A stretch of 37,121 nucleotides of DNA, taken from assembly GCA_934725105.1 (NCBI GenBank), contig CAKVBD010000021.1:1-37121 (forward strand). The letters run 5' to 3'. This stretch comes from an uncultured Bulleidia sp. (lineage in GTDB: Bacteria; Bacillota_I; Bacilli_A; Erysipelotrichales; Erysipelotrichaceae). A model generated the notes under the pieces. That model searched no databases, was not told the DNA's origin, and saw nothing but the letters and a program-made list of their open reading frames with translations. Position 1 is the stretch's first letter. Every line of letters starts with the position of its first letter. Positions 23,622-32,224 of this stretch are shown in pieces. Made by a program: the position numbers and the translations under genes.

Positions 23622-25479
23622 AAATGGAATGCTTTTTTTCTTTTTTGATTTCATACATCTTTGTATCCGCAAGTGAAACTGCTTCTTCTAATGATAGCTG
23701 CTGATTGCGGTGAATCGACACTTCTCCAATGGAGAAAGATAATTTGAAATGCTTATTTTTAGATGCTTCGATAGTATATTGTGTATTTATGAAATCTGTA
23801 TCACATAAAGGAATTGATGATATTACAAGAAACTCGTCTCCGCCATAGCGCATGATAAATGCATCGTCTTGAAATAGTTTGCGTAGTTTATTGGCAGTGA
23901 ATTGTATTGCAAGATCTCCACTTTCATGACCATACGTATCATTGATTGATTTCATATCATCAATATCTGCAAATAAGATATATGCTTGTTCCTGATTTGC
24001 GAGAATTTTTCTAAATGCGTCTTTTCCGTATTTCTCAAGCCCAAATCTGTTGTAGCAGCCTGTTAAAGAATCTTGTACATAAAGACTATCTAATCTGCGA
24101 TTGATACGTGAAGTCATGATTTTCTTACGAAGATTCTCTAAAGATGTTTCTATTAATGATAGATATACACCAGAAAAACCGCAATGATCAAACGTTGGAA
24201 CACCACGTGTCAGGGTGCAGCCAATGATGGTTGAACCATATGTTAGTGGACATAGCATATATAAATCATTTTCCATAGGAATAAATGAAGGAAGAATTGA
24301 TGAGGAGTTATAGGTTGCATAGAAATGTGTTAAACTGTCTGAATGTAAACCTTTTTTTCCGTACGCAGATAATAAATGCATTGTTTTGGAGTAATGTGAA
24401 ATACCACTTGGATTTTCGAAGTTTTCAAAATATGCACCATCAATCATACAGTAAACTTCTTTGACACCAAGCGAGGAAGAGAATTCTTCTAGTACGTTTC
24501 CAAATTCATTTAATGAATTACAGGCAAGTAATGCAGGTTCGAAATGAGAATGGATCCAATGGAAATTATGTAGTTCCTGGTTGATATGTAAAAATCTTTC
24601 GGAGAATAAATGGAGTCTTTCCTGGTTGTTTTCACCAGTACTTTCTTCTTTGATTAGTTCAAACCTGGATGCTGCTTTGGCAGGAAGATTTTTATTTTGT
24701 AAAAGCTGATAAAGACTTTGTACAGCATCATGTCCAATTTGAAAATAATTACGGTCAATAGTAGTGATGCGTGGAGAATATGCGTATGCAAGTTCCTGGT
24801 TATCAAATCCTGTGACAAATACATCTTCAGGTACACGAATTCCATGCTTTTTTAAAACATCAATAAATGCTCTTGCGTTGTTGTCGTTAGCGCATATAAA
24901 ACAGTCAGGCAGTGGGTGTTTAGAATGAATATATTCTTCTGCTGTTCTTTCTCCATCATCACTGTCCCAGCTTTCTCCATAGCATCCTAAGTTATTGATG
25001 CCGTGCAATTGACAATATAAAAGATATGCTTTTTTTCTTTCTTTTGCTTCTTCACTGCTTTTATGTCCGCCAATAAATACAGTACTTTGCACATTCTTTT
25101 CGTTTGTTAAATAATCCATTAATGTATGTATTGCGCATGTGTTGTCTGTTCCGATTTCATAGGTATGAGGTAATGGATAGTTGATGGAGATAACAGGAAT
25201 ATTGAGTGCTTTTGCCTTGTTTGCGATGGATTGGCGATCTTTTAAAGGCCATGCACGATTTCCTTGGATAATGATTCCGTCATAGTTTGATAATGTTGGA
25301 AGATGCAAAATCTCTAGAACAGATACATCGACTTTCTGGTCGATGTATTTTGCTAATGCATTGAATACAGTGAGTTGAATGTTTGTATTTTCTTGAATAT
25401 ATTTCTGCATTCCTTGTAATAACTTGTAGGAATGTTCATAGTTCCATTCGAATGTAATGTATGCGAAATGATATGTCAT
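23620..25479 (-). CDS. Diguanylate cyclase with an N-terminal LacI/PurR-type sugar-binding sensor
   Basis: 619 residues. Residues 1-~285 match the periplasmic-binding-like sensor of LacI/GalR regulators (YDGIIIQGNRAWPL, TVFIGGH, DCFICANDNNARAFIDVLKKHGIRVPEDVFVTGFDN, PRITTIDRN) but without the DNA-binding domain. Residues ~290-450 are a less clear linker domain, possibly GAF-like. The C-terminus is a GGDEF domain: DSLTGCYNRFG, FADIDDMKSINDTYGHESGD and an intact YGGDEF near 545. I see no clear RxxD inhibition site before it. With no signal peptide or membrane segment, it would make cyclic di-GMP in the cytoplasm in response to a small ligand such as a sugar. A -10 TATAAT lies at 25506-25511. 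Confidence 0.85.
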   Translation of the reverse strand: MTYHFAYITFEWNYEHSYKLLQGMQKYIQENTNIQLTVFNALAKYIDQKVDVSVLEILHLPTLSNYDGIIIQGNRAWPLKDRQSIANKAKALNIPVISINYPLPHTYEIGTDNTCAIHTLMDYLTNEKNVQSTVFIGGHKSSEEAKERKKAYLLYCQLHGINNLGCYGESWDSDDGERTAEEYIHSKHPLPDCFICANDNNARAFIDVLKKHGIRVPEDVFVTGFDNQELAYAYSPRITTIDRNYFQIGHDAVQSLYQLLQNKNLPAKAASRFELIKEESTGENNQERLHLFSERFLHINQELHNFHWIHSHFEPALLACNSLNEFGNVLEEFSSSLGVKEVYCMIDGAYFENFENPSGISHYSKTMHLLSAYGKKGLHSDSLTHFYATYNSSSILPSFIPMENDLYMLCPLTYGSTIIGCTLTRGVPTFDHCGFSGVYLSLIETSLENLRKKIMTSRINRRLDSLYVQDSLTGCYNRFGLEKYGKDAFRKILANQEQAYILFADIDDMKSINDTYGHESGDLAIQFTANKLRKLFQDDAFIMRYGGDEFLVISSIPLCDTDFINTQYTIEASKNKHFKLSFSIGEVSIHRNQQLSLEEAVSLADTKMYEIKKEKKHSI

Positions 25480-25505
25480 TATTAATATTCTCGTTTTCTA
25501 TTTCT

Positions 25506-25511
25506 ATTATA
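25506..25511 (-). promoter_or_regulatory. -10 box of the diguanylate cyclase gene
   Basis: TATAAT on the minus strand, 26 bases before the ATG at 25479, with a GAGAAT ribosome site between. The -35 is weak. Confidence 0.4.
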
Positions 25512-25632
25512 AATCATTTTGTTAGAAATCTATCTTTGAAATTGGTTGTTAAATGGTTATTTAAGTTGGAGTTAAATAGAAACAATTGATACAAATTGTT
25601 TAATCACTCTTTTCTTTTTATGTGATCATACA

Positions 25633-25660
25633 TATAATGTATTAGTTCAAAAATGAACTA
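25633..25660 (+). promoter_or_regulatory. marR promoter and autoregulatory operator
   Basis: A -10 TATAAT (25633-25638) is followed by a perfect dyad TAGTTCA-AAAA-TGAACTA (25643-25660) lying over the expected start of transcription. MarR proteins usually bind such palindromes and repress their own operon. A second dyad, AACAATT/AATTGTT, is at 25581-25600. Confidence 0.6.
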
Positions 25661-25678
25661 TTCATAAATGGAGGAACT

Positions 25679-26104
25679 ATGTTTGATATTTCGTTTGCTA
25701 ATAAGATAGTAAAAGCATATACAGATCGTTGTAGGGAATTGTGTACAGAGCTTGCAATTCCGCAGACTGCATTCGATATTCTGATGTTTCTGGCAAATCA
25801 TCCGGAATACAAGAGTGCAAGAGATGTTGTAGAAATTAGAAAGATTAAAGCAAATCTTGTTTCAATCAATGTTGAAAAGCTTGTGCATGAAGGATTACTT
25901 GAAAGAAAACATATTGCAAGGGATCGAAGAAAAGTAGAATTATCGATAACTGAAAAAGCGAATGCAATTGTTGAAAAAGGAAGAATTGTTCAAAAAGAGT
26001 TTATAGAACAGTTAATGGATGGTATTGATGCGAATACACTTTCTTGTATTCGCAAAGGATTTCAGAAAATGGAAAAGAATATTGAAAAAATGGAGGAAAA
26101 ATAA
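25679..26104 (+). CDS. MarR-family transcriptional regulator
   Basis: 141 residues with a winged helix-turn-helix: TAFDILMFLANHPEYKSARDVVEIRKIKANLVSINVEKLVHEGLLERKH, then the wing DRRKVELSITEKANAIVEKG. GGAGGAACT before the ATG is a strong ribosome site. The dyad at 25643-25660 is a likely operator. The TauE/SafE gene follows after three bases, so the regulator probably controls export or import by that protein in response to a small ligand. Confidence 0.87.
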   Translation: MFDISFANKIVKAYTDRCRELCTELAIPQTAFDILMFLANHPEYKSARDVVEIRKIKANLVSINVEKLVHEGLLERKHIARDRRKVELSITEKANAIVEKGRIVQKEFIEQLMDGIDANTLSCIRKGFQKMEKNIEKMEEK

Positions 26105-26107
26105 AAT

Positions 26108-26887
26108 ATGTCAATGTTGTGGATTATATTGGTAACATTCCTTGCGGGAATGGGTGCTGGACTTGGAACTGGATTTGCGGGAATGAGTGCCGCAGCTGTT
26201 ATTACACCGATGCTTGTTACGTTTTTGAAGCTGGATCCATATATGGCTGTTGGTATTGCATTATCTTCTGATGTACTGGCAAGTGCCGTTTCAGCGTATA
26301 CATATGGAAAGAATAAGAATCTAGATATTAAAAATGGCATCATTATGATGCTGAGTGTTTTGGGATTTACGGTTGTTGGCAGCTACGTTTCATCATTGCT
26401 GCCTTCTGCAACAATGGGTGGATTTTCTGTGTTTATGACATTTTTGCTTGGTATTAAATTTATTGTTAGACCTGTTATGACAACGAAAGAATCAATGCAG
26501 AATGTATCTGCTAAGAAACGTGCAATTCAATCTATTATCTGTGGTGTGTTAATTGGTTTTATCTGTGGGTTTATTGGTGCAGGTGGTGGAATGATGATGC
26601 TATTGATTTTAACATCTGTACTTGGATATGAATTGAAGACTGCCGTTGGTACAAGTGTATTTATCATGACATTTACTGCTTTAACAGGTGCTGTTTCCCA
26701 CTTTGCGATTGGTGGAATGCCTGATGTGACGGTTTGGCTGTTGTGCATTGTATTTACTTTTATATGGGCAAGAATTGCGGCAGTATTTGCGAATAAAGCT
26801 TCTGCAAAGACTTTGAACCAGGCTACAGGTATTATTCTTGTGATTCTTGGTGTAGTTGTTATGGGGTTTCAGTTTTTTGTGAAATAA
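26108..26887 (+). CDS. TauE/SafE-family sulfite/organic anion exporter
   Basis: 259 residues with about 8 membrane segments in two related halves. The N-terminal half begins AGMGAGLGTGFAGMSAAAVITPML, the C-terminal half ICGFIGAGGGMMMLLIL, the twin glycine-rich motifs of the TauE/SafE (DUF81) family. Members move sulfite, sulfoacetate, taurine-derived or other small anions; the substrate here is unknown. The GGAGG ahead of it lies inside the end of marR, and the gap to marR is only three bases, so translation is likely coupled. Confidence 0.85.
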   Translation: MSMLWIILVTFLAGMGAGLGTGFAGMSAAAVITPMLVTFLKLDPYMAVGIALSSDVLASAVSAYTYGKNKNLDIKNGIIMMLSVLGFTVVGSYVSSLLPSATMGGFSVFMTFLLGIKFIVRPVMTTKESMQNVSAKKRAIQSIICGVLIGFICGFIGAGGGMMMLLILTSVLGYELKTAVGTSVFIMTFTALTGAVSHFAIGGMPDVTVWLLCIVFTFIWARIAAVFANKASAKTLNQATGIILVILGVVVMGFQFFVK

Positions 26888-26895
26888 GAAAAATG

Positions 26896-26924
26896 AGTCT
26901 GAGTGATATGCTTAGGCTTTTTTT
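26896..26924 (+). terminator. Terminator of the marR-TauE/SafE operon
   Basis: Arms AGTCTGAG (26896-26903) and CTTAGGCT (26911-26918), two wobble pairs, followed by T's to 26924. It begins nine bases after the stop. Confidence 0.75.
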
Positions 26925-26980
26925 GAATTTACATATAATTAATAGAAAGAAGTTAGAATGAGTGCAGGGAGGAAAGCGGT

Positions 26981-27154
26981 ATGAAACAAGGAAAAAAGAA
27001 TATTGATACTAGTGAATATTTAGCATTAGGTATTAGTCTTGGAATGCTTTTTGGTGTTGTTTTTGACAATATCGGACTTGGTGTGTGCTTAGGTGTTGCG
27101 GTATCTTTATTGCCATCAGCTTTTCAGAAAAATAAGAATGATGTGTATGAATGA
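26981..27154 (+). CDS. Small membrane protein, 57 residues
   Basis: Begins MKQGKKNIDTSEYLALGISL. It has an excellent GGGAGGAAAGCGGT ribosome site and one or two glycine-rich hydrophobic segments (LALGISLGMLFGVVF, LGVCLGVAVSLLP) resembling glycine-zipper membrane proteins. Its last codons overlap the start of the next small gene by eight bases (ATGAATGA). No family is recognised. Confidence 0.65.
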   Translation: MKQGKKNIDTSEYLALGISLGMLFGVVFDNIGLGVCLGVAVSLLPSAFQKNKNDVYE

Positions 27155-27353
27155 TAGACATTTTGTTTACTGGAAATTGAATGCAAAAGAAAAGTTTCAA
27201 AGAACAATGTATATGATTCCTTTTGTGGTCATCCTCTGTTTTCTAACTCCATTTTTCATGAGAGAAAAGTGGGTGATAAGTGATATTACTTTGATCGTAT
27301 TACTTGTCTGGCAGTTGATTGATACGTATATAAAAATGATAAAAGAAAAATAA
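27147..27353 (+). CDS. Small membrane protein, 68 residues
   Basis: I choose the ATG at 27147 (MNDRHFVYWKLNAKEKFQ); the frame extends upstream only through the neighbouring gene. Two hydrophobic helices (MYMIPFVVILCFLTPFFM and ISDITLIVLLVWQLIDTYI) make a hairpin membrane protein with charged ends. It has no ribosome site of its own, so it probably depends on re-initiation from the 57-residue gene. Function unknown; the pair may act together. Confidence 0.6.
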   Translation: MNDRHFVYWKLNAKEKFQRTMYMIPFVVILCFLTPFFMREKWVISDITLIVLLVWQLIDTYIKMIKEK

Positions 27354-27382
27354 AACTCTGTATGAAGGGTACATACAGAGTT
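27354..27382. terminator. Bidirectional hairpin terminator
   Basis: Eleven-base arms AACTCTGTATG (27354-27364) and CATACAGAGTT (27372-27382). On the minus strand TTTTATTTTT follows, so it mainly ends the leftward MATE gene, 10 bases beyond its stop; its plus-strand T-run is poor. Confidence 0.75.
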
Positions 27383-27392
27383 GTTAATGAAA

Positions 27393-28760
27393 TCAATTAT
27401 CTTCCTGAAAGAGTTTTTCTCTTTGCTTTAGACTCTTTTTTAACCAGGAGCCTTGCAGATAATAAATTAAGAATAGAGCACTTGTCATTACCCAGGAAAT
27501 TGGAAAACAGATAAGTGTATCAAATAATGTCTTTGCTGGATAGAAGATGATCCAGCAGATTCTAAATGCACCAATGCAAAGTGCAGTAATTACCGTTGGG
27601 ATAAATGAATCACCACAGGCACGGATACTGGAAGATAAGATTTCTACAAAGCAGAATGTTGCCCATAGAGGACAGATGAATTGTAGAATTTCCATGCCGA
27701 TGCGGATGACTTCCTGGTCTTGTGTAAATAGGTGATATAGGATGCTTCCTCCAAAATAACAAATGAGTGAAATCGTTGCAGCACCAATAAAGTACATGAT
27801 TGTTCCGATATGAATTCCTTTTTTGACACGGTCGATTTTGCCAGCGCCGAAGTTTTGACCACAGAAGGTAAGTACGGCTTGTCCTAATGCACCAGATGTA
27901 TTCCAGAATAATGCATCAATTTTACCGAAAGCTGTATATGCAGCAACTGTGTCAGTACCATAACCATTCACACTTGTCTGGATGAACAGGTTTGCGACAC
28001 AATATAGACAGGATTGAATCCCGACAGGGAAACCAATTTCTATAATATGTAATAGCACTTTCGAATCAAATGTTAATTTTGAAAGATGAAATGCATATGA
28101 TTCTGTTGTAGAGGAAAGGACTCTTAATGTAAGAAGTGCAGATACAACTTGTGCAATTGTTGTTGCGATTGCTACACCGGCAACGCCCCAATGAAAGAAA
28201 ATAACAAATACAATATCTAAAACAATATTTGTAATACATGAAGCAATTAAGAAATACAGTGGTCTTTTAGAGTCACCGATGGCTCTAAGAATTCCCGAAC
28301 CATTGTTATAAATGAGTGATGGTATCATTCCGACAAGGAATATACGCATATATGTAATGGAATAATCCATAATATCTTCTGGAACCTTTAACAGCTCTAA
28401 GATCCATGGTGTGAATGCAATCCCTAGAACTGTTAATACAGCACCAAGTACAATTGCAAGGAACATTGAGGAGTATACACCTTTTTCAACACCTTCCAAT
28501 TCATTATTTCCATAATATTGTGCAATAACGACTGTTGCGCCACTTGCAAGACCTACAACAAATCCAACAAGCAGGTTGATGACGGTTCCTGTAGAACCTC
28601 CTACAGCAGCAAGTGCTTCTTTTCCTACGAAATTTCCCACAACGATAGCATCTACTGTGTTGTATAGCTGCTGGAATAGAGAACCACATAAAATTGGTAA
28701 AAAGAATAGAAGAATCAATTCTGTAATATTACCTTCTAGCATGTTTAAACTTTTCTTCAC
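27393..28760 (-). CDS. MATE-family efflux transporter
   Basis: 455 residues with 12 predicted membrane segments. I choose a GTG start at 28760 (VKKSLNMLEGN), because GGAGG lies 9 bases before it; the ATG at 28787 is upstream of that site. MATE features: QLYNTVDAIVVGNFVGKEALAAVG near the N-terminus, NGSGILRAIGDSKRPLYF, and the repeated second half with VAAYTAFGKIDALFWNTSGALGQAVLTFCGQNFGAG. It exports drugs or metabolites using a Na+ or H+ gradient; the substrate is not predictable. It stands alone, unlinked to the second MATE gene at 30255. Confidence 0.9.
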   Translation of the reverse strand: MKKSLNMLEGNITELILLFFLPILCGSLFQQLYNTVDAIVVGNFVGKEALAAVGGSTGTVINLLVGFVVGLASGATVVIAQYYGNNELEGVEKGVYSSMFLAIVLGAVLTVLGIAFTPWILELLKVPEDIMDYSITYMRIFLVGMIPSLIYNNGSGILRAIGDSKRPLYFLIASCITNIVLDIVFVIFFHWGVAGVAIATTIAQVVSALLTLRVLSSTTESYAFHLSKLTFDSKVLLHIIEIGFPVGIQSCLYCVANLFIQTSVNGYGTDTVAAYTAFGKIDALFWNTSGALGQAVLTFCGQNFGAGKIDRVKKGIHIGTIMYFIGAATISLICYFGGSILYHLFTQDQEVIRIGMEILQFICPLWATFCFVEILSSSIRACGDSFIPTVITALCIGAFRICWIIFYPAKTLFDTLICFPISWVMTSALFLIYYLQGSWLKKSLKQREKLFQEDN

Positions 28761-28808
28761 AAAACCGTACCTCCATTGTGTATTCATTGTACTCTTGTTT
28801 TATTTGAA

Positions 28809-28817
28809 TGCTATAAT
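28809..28817 (+). promoter_or_regulatory. Extended -10 promoter for the small membrane protein and the PAP2-TRIC genes
   Basis: TGCTATAAT, giving a start near 28824 and a ~21-base leader with AGGAGA before the ATG at 28845. Confidence 0.5.
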
Positions 28818-28844
28818 TTTTAAGAGAATAGGAGATTTTTTGAT

Positions 28845-29015
28845 ATGGTTTATGGAATTATGGCAGTTCTTTTTCTGTGCGCTGGTTTAGCGCTGACATT
28901 TTATGTTAAAAAACTGGATAATAAATTTGTTGCATATGTATGTAAAGTGACTGGAATTGCGTTTATTGCGATTGGTGCAGTTTCTTTTTATTTGTTGATG
29001 AGTGGTCAGTTTTAA
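28845..29015 (+). CDS. Small membrane protein, 56 residues
   Basis: Begins MVYGIMAVLFLCAGLALTFY. Two hydrophobic helices flank a short polar loop (VKKLDNKFVAYVCK). AGGAGA upstream and an extended -10 support translation. It precedes the PAP2 phosphatase by 34 bases and probably shares its transcript. Function unknown. Confidence 0.6.
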   Translation: MVYGIMAVLFLCAGLALTFYVKKLDNKFVAYVCKVTGIAFIAIGAVSFYLLMSGQF

Positions 29016-29049
29016 CGATATACTTGTTAGGCTTTTTGATGGAGAAGTT

Positions 29050-29610
29050 ATGATAACAAGTATTGATCATGTGATTTTATTATGGATTGAAAATCATTTG
29101 CGATTTGCGTGGATGACTCCTTTCTGGAAATTGGTAACGCTTTTAGGAAATGGTGGTATTTTTTGGATTCTTGTGTGTCTTGTGATGTTATGCATGAAAA
29201 AAACAAGAAAAGCTGGAATTGTTATGGTGATTGCACTGATTGTCAATGCATTGCTTGTTAATGTCTGTATTAAAAATGTTGTTGCTAGAGTACGGCCGTA
29301 TGATGCCTTTGATGATATTATTCGATTGATTGAAGCTCAAAAAGATTATTCTTTTCCATCTGGTCATACATCAGCATCCTTTGCGTGTGCATTTGGTATG
29401 TATTTAGGCTTGCATAAAGAAATGAAAAAATATTCCATTCCTTTTTTTGTGATTGCGACTCTAGTTGGTTTTTCTAGATTGTATTTAGCAGTACATTATC
29501 CAAGTGATGTATTAGGTGGTGTAGTCATTGGTATTTTAAGTGCTTTTATAGCATTGTTCCTTTTGAGTAAAATGGAAATTTATAAGCAAAATGAGGGGAA
29601 TATTTCATGA
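29050..29610 (+). CDS. PAP2-family lipid phosphatase
   Basis: 186 residues from the ATG at 29050, chosen because GGAGAAGTT precedes it; the open frame begins earlier inside the previous gene. The three phosphatase motifs are intact: KNVVARVRP (KX6RP), FPSGHTSASF (PSGH) and SRLYLAVHYPSD (SRX5HX3D). About five membrane helices are present. Bacterial members dephosphorylate undecaprenyl pyrophosphate or phosphatidic/phosphatidylglycerol phosphates at the membrane. The TRIC-type gene overlaps its stop by four bases. Confidence 0.9.
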   Translation: MITSIDHVILLWIENHLRFAWMTPFWKLVTLLGNGGIFWILVCLVMLCMKKTRKAGIVMVIALIVNALLVNVCIKNVVARVRPYDAFDDIIRLIEAQKDYSFPSGHTSASFACAFGMYLGLHKEMKKYSIPFFVIATLVGFSRLYLAVHYPSDVLGGVVIGILSAFIALFLLSKMEIYKQNEGNIS

Positions 29611-30245
29611 ATATTAGTTTTTTTGTTACGATGCTGGAAATGATTGGGAGTGCAGCATTTGCAGTGAGTGGCGTTGTTGTGGCAAAAACGAAAAAAATGG
29701 ATATATTTGGTGCAGTGATTCTTGGATGCATGACTGCAGTTGGTGGAGGATTTATTCGAGATTTGATTCTTGGAATTCATCCACCACTGATGTTTCTAAA
29801 TCCGTCTTATGTTCTGTGTGCTTTTGTTTTTTCAATTATTACGTTTCTTATTGAATATACAGGTGCTGATCGTTTCAGCAGACATAAAAGTTTTTCTGAC
29901 TTACTGCTGAATATTACAGATACGCTAGGTTTAGCAATCTTTGCCATTATGGGAGCACGTACTGCTTTGGAAAATGGATATGTGGATAATCGTTTCTTAT
30001 GCATATTTGTTGGTACTTTAACTGGTATTGGTGGAGGTATTCTGAGAGATATGCTTGCAGGGGAAATGCCACTGATCATGAGAAGTAGAGTGTATGGTGT
30101 TGCGGCACTTTTAGGGGCAATGATATTTGTATATGCATATCCTGTTTTTGGGGAATTGAATGCAATGGTATGTAGCTTTGTTGTGACTGTTACGATTCGT
30201 TATTGTGCGATTCATTATAGATGGAATCTTCCAAGGTTAAAGTAG
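29607..30245 (+). CDS. TRIC-type (UPF0126/YadS) membrane channel family protein
   Basis: 212 residues with seven membrane helices in an internal duplication: the first half carries GCMTAVGGGFIRDLILG, the second GTLTGIGGGILRDMLAGEMPLIM. This doubled GGGxxRD signature defines the bacterial TRIC family, trimeric channels for small cations; some members have been linked to glycine movement. The start overlaps the PAP2 stop (ATGA), so both should be made together, although no functional link is known. Confidence 0.88.
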   Translation: MNISFFVTMLEMIGSAAFAVSGVVVAKTKKMDIFGAVILGCMTAVGGGFIRDLILGIHPPLMFLNPSYVLCAFVFSIITFLIEYTGADRFSRHKSFSDLLLNITDTLGLAIFAIMGARTALENGYVDNRFLCIFVGTLTGIGGGILRDMLAGEMPLIMRSRVYGVAALLGAMIFVYAYPVFGELNAMVCSFVVTVTIRYCAIHYRWNLPRLK

Positions 30246-30254
30246 GGTGATGAA

Positions 30255-31661
30255 ATGGAAAATTTAGACTTTTCTGCGCGTATTAGAAATGGAGAAGACC
30301 TTTGCTTTAAAGATCGTTTATCTGTTGTGTATCATTTATCCTTGCCTGGTATTCTTGCACAGATTTCTGAAATTGTAATGCAGTATATTGATGCGGCGAT
30401 GGTAGGGGTTTTAGGTGCTGGCGCAAGTGCTTCGATTGGACTGGTATCTTCTTCAACGTGGTTGTTTGGAGGGGCAATTGCAGCGTGTGCAGCTGGCTTT
30501 TCCGTACAGGTTGCACATGCGGTAGGTGCTGGAAAAGAACACCATGCAAAAGGAATCTTCAAGCAATCTTTACTTGCTAGTTTGCTGTTTTCTCTTGCCA
30601 TTTGTGCTATTGGTGTACTTTTATCATTTAAACTTCCACAATGGCTTGGCGCGGATCAAGCAATCTGGAAGGATGCAACGAATTATTTTCTGTTTTTTGC
30701 ATTATTTATTCCTGTTAGACAGATCAATTCTCTGTGTATGAATATGCTGCAATGTTCTGGAAATATGAAAGTACCTTCCATTGTTGCTTCAATTATGTGT
30801 CTGTTAGATGTTATATTTAACTATTTCTTGATTTTCCCTGCAAGAACAGTTTCTTTGTTTGGGAATTCATTTGAAATGTATGGTGCTGGTCTTGGTGTTA
30901 CAGGTGCACAATTGGGTACTTCATTTGCGACTGCTGTGTCCATGTGTATTTTGCTGTTTTATGCGATTGCAAAAGAAAAGAAGATCGCATTTATCAATGA
31001 AGAGGAAAGCTGGATCGTAGAAAAAGACGTTTTAAAGCAGGCACTGCATATTGGTGTGCCTATGGCAATGGAACAATGTGCAACAACTGGTGCACAAGTC
31101 GTTTCTACAAGAATTGTTGCCCCTTTAGGAACGATTGCAATTGCGGCAAACTCTTTTGCGATTACGGCGGAATCTCTTTGTTATATGCCAGGGTATGGCA
31201 TTGCGAATGCTTCTACAACAATGGTTGGACAGGCAATCGGTGCAAAACGGAAAGATCTTGCGAAATCTTTTGCATGGCTAACGACATTTACAGGAATGAT
31301 CATTATGACAGTAACTGGATGTTTAATGTACTTTTTGTGTCCATATGTCTTTGCATTTTTAACACCAGTAGAAGAAGTTCAAAGATTAGGTGTTTCTGTA
31401 TTGCGTATTGAACTGCTGGCTGAACCTCTATTTGCGGCAAGCATTGTTGCAAATGGTGCATTAAGAGGAGCTTCGGATACATTGGTTCCAGGTATTATCA
31501 ACCTTGTGAGTATCTGGGGTGTGAGAATTACATTGGCATATTTCTTGTCAAAAACGATTGGTTTACAAGGTGCGTGGATTGCAATGGCTGTAGAGTTATC
31601 GGTTCGTGGAATATTATTTTTGATTCGATTGAAAAAAGAAAGATGGTTAGCAAATTGCTAA
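30255..31661 (+). CDS. MATE-family efflux transporter (second)
   Basis: 468 residues. An N-terminal amphipathic stretch (MENLDFSARIRNGEDLCFKD) precedes 12 helices. LPGILAQISEIVMQYIDAAMVGVLG, MNMLQCSGNMKVPSIV and VANGALRGASDTLVPGI are MATE signatures, the last typical of the NorM/DinF branches. GGGTGATGAA precedes the ATG, nine bases after the TRIC stop, so it is probably the last gene of the 28845-31661 operon. Its final codons form half of the terminator hairpin at 31643-31669. Confidence 0.9.
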   Translation: MENLDFSARIRNGEDLCFKDRLSVVYHLSLPGILAQISEIVMQYIDAAMVGVLGAGASASIGLVSSSTWLFGGAIAACAAGFSVQVAHAVGAGKEHHAKGIFKQSLLASLLFSLAICAIGVLLSFKLPQWLGADQAIWKDATNYFLFFALFIPVRQINSLCMNMLQCSGNMKVPSIVASIMCLLDVIFNYFLIFPARTVSLFGNSFEMYGAGLGVTGAQLGTSFATAVSMCILLFYAIAKEKKIAFINEEESWIVEKDVLKQALHIGVPMAMEQCATTGAQVVSTRIVAPLGTIAIAANSFAITAESLCYMPGYGIANASTTMVGQAIGAKRKDLAKSFAWLTTFTGMIIMTVTGCLMYFLCPYVFAFLTPVEEVQRLGVSVLRIELLAEPLFAASIVANGALRGASDTLVPGIINLVSIWGVRITLAYFLSKTIGLQGAWIAMAVELSVRGILFLIRLKKERWLANC

Positions 31662-31669
31662 CCATTTTT
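31643..31669. terminator. Bidirectional terminator made from the ends of two genes
   Basis: Nine-base arms ATGGTTAGC (31643-31651) and GCTAACCAT (31657-31665), loop AAATT, followed by T's on the plus strand and by TCTTTCTTTTTTC on the minus strand. The stop codons of the MATE and histidine-phosphatase genes both lie in the right arm. Confidence 0.8.
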
Positions 31670-32224
31670 CGGATAATACTCATTTAAGAAATGAAATTGA
31701 CCATCATATCCAAATTCTAAGATATGACAGTTTTTTAAGTGTGTTATTTCAATGCTTTGTCCAATATTGTGCATAAAGAAGCCAATTGCAGCACCATGAG
31801 AAACACAAAGAACACTGTTATGATCTTCTTTTTCCATAAGAGAAGTTAAAAAGGAAATCATTCTTTGCTTTAGATGTTCTTCACTTTCACCTCCGCAAAG
31901 TTCATAGAGCTTTGATCGTTGCTGCCAAGTGAATGCTTCTGCAATCTTGCGACTTTCGCCTTCCATTGTTCCATAACATCGTTCATTTAATTCGCTTCTT
32001 CTTTCATAGGGCATAGATGTGATTTCTTGGATTGTTTCTTCTGTTCTATGCAGCATGGAACAATAGGCGTGATCAAATGTGATTCCTTTTTCAATGAAAA
32101 TCTTTGCAGCTTGTTGCGCCTGCATATGTCCTTTTTCTGTTAGAGGAGAGTCGCACATCCCTTGAATCAGATATTTGTGATTGAATAATGTTTCTCCATG
32201 TCTAACTAAATATAGTTTTTTCAT
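31658..32224 (-). CDS. Histidine phosphatase (phosphoglycerate-mutase-like)
   Basis: 188 residues. The phosphohistidine motif is LVRHGET at 7-13 (catalytic His9), the acid is in RSELNERCYGTMEGE and the second histidine in LCVSHGAAIGFF. IQGMCDSPLTEKGHMQAQQAA is typical of the CobC/PhoE-like branch, so a broad phosphatase is more likely than a glycolytic mutase. It overlaps the carbonic anhydrase gene by four bases (ATGA) and the MATE gene end by four. Confidence 0.87.
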   Translation of the reverse strand: MKKLYLVRHGETLFNHKYLIQGMCDSPLTEKGHMQAQQAAKIFIEKGITFDHAYCSMLHRTEETIQEITSMPYERRSELNERCYGTMEGESRKIAEAFTWQQRSKLYELCGGESEEHLKQRMISFLTSLMEKEDHNSVLCVSHGAAIGFFMHNIGQSIEITHLKNCHILEFGYDGQFHFLNEYYPKNG

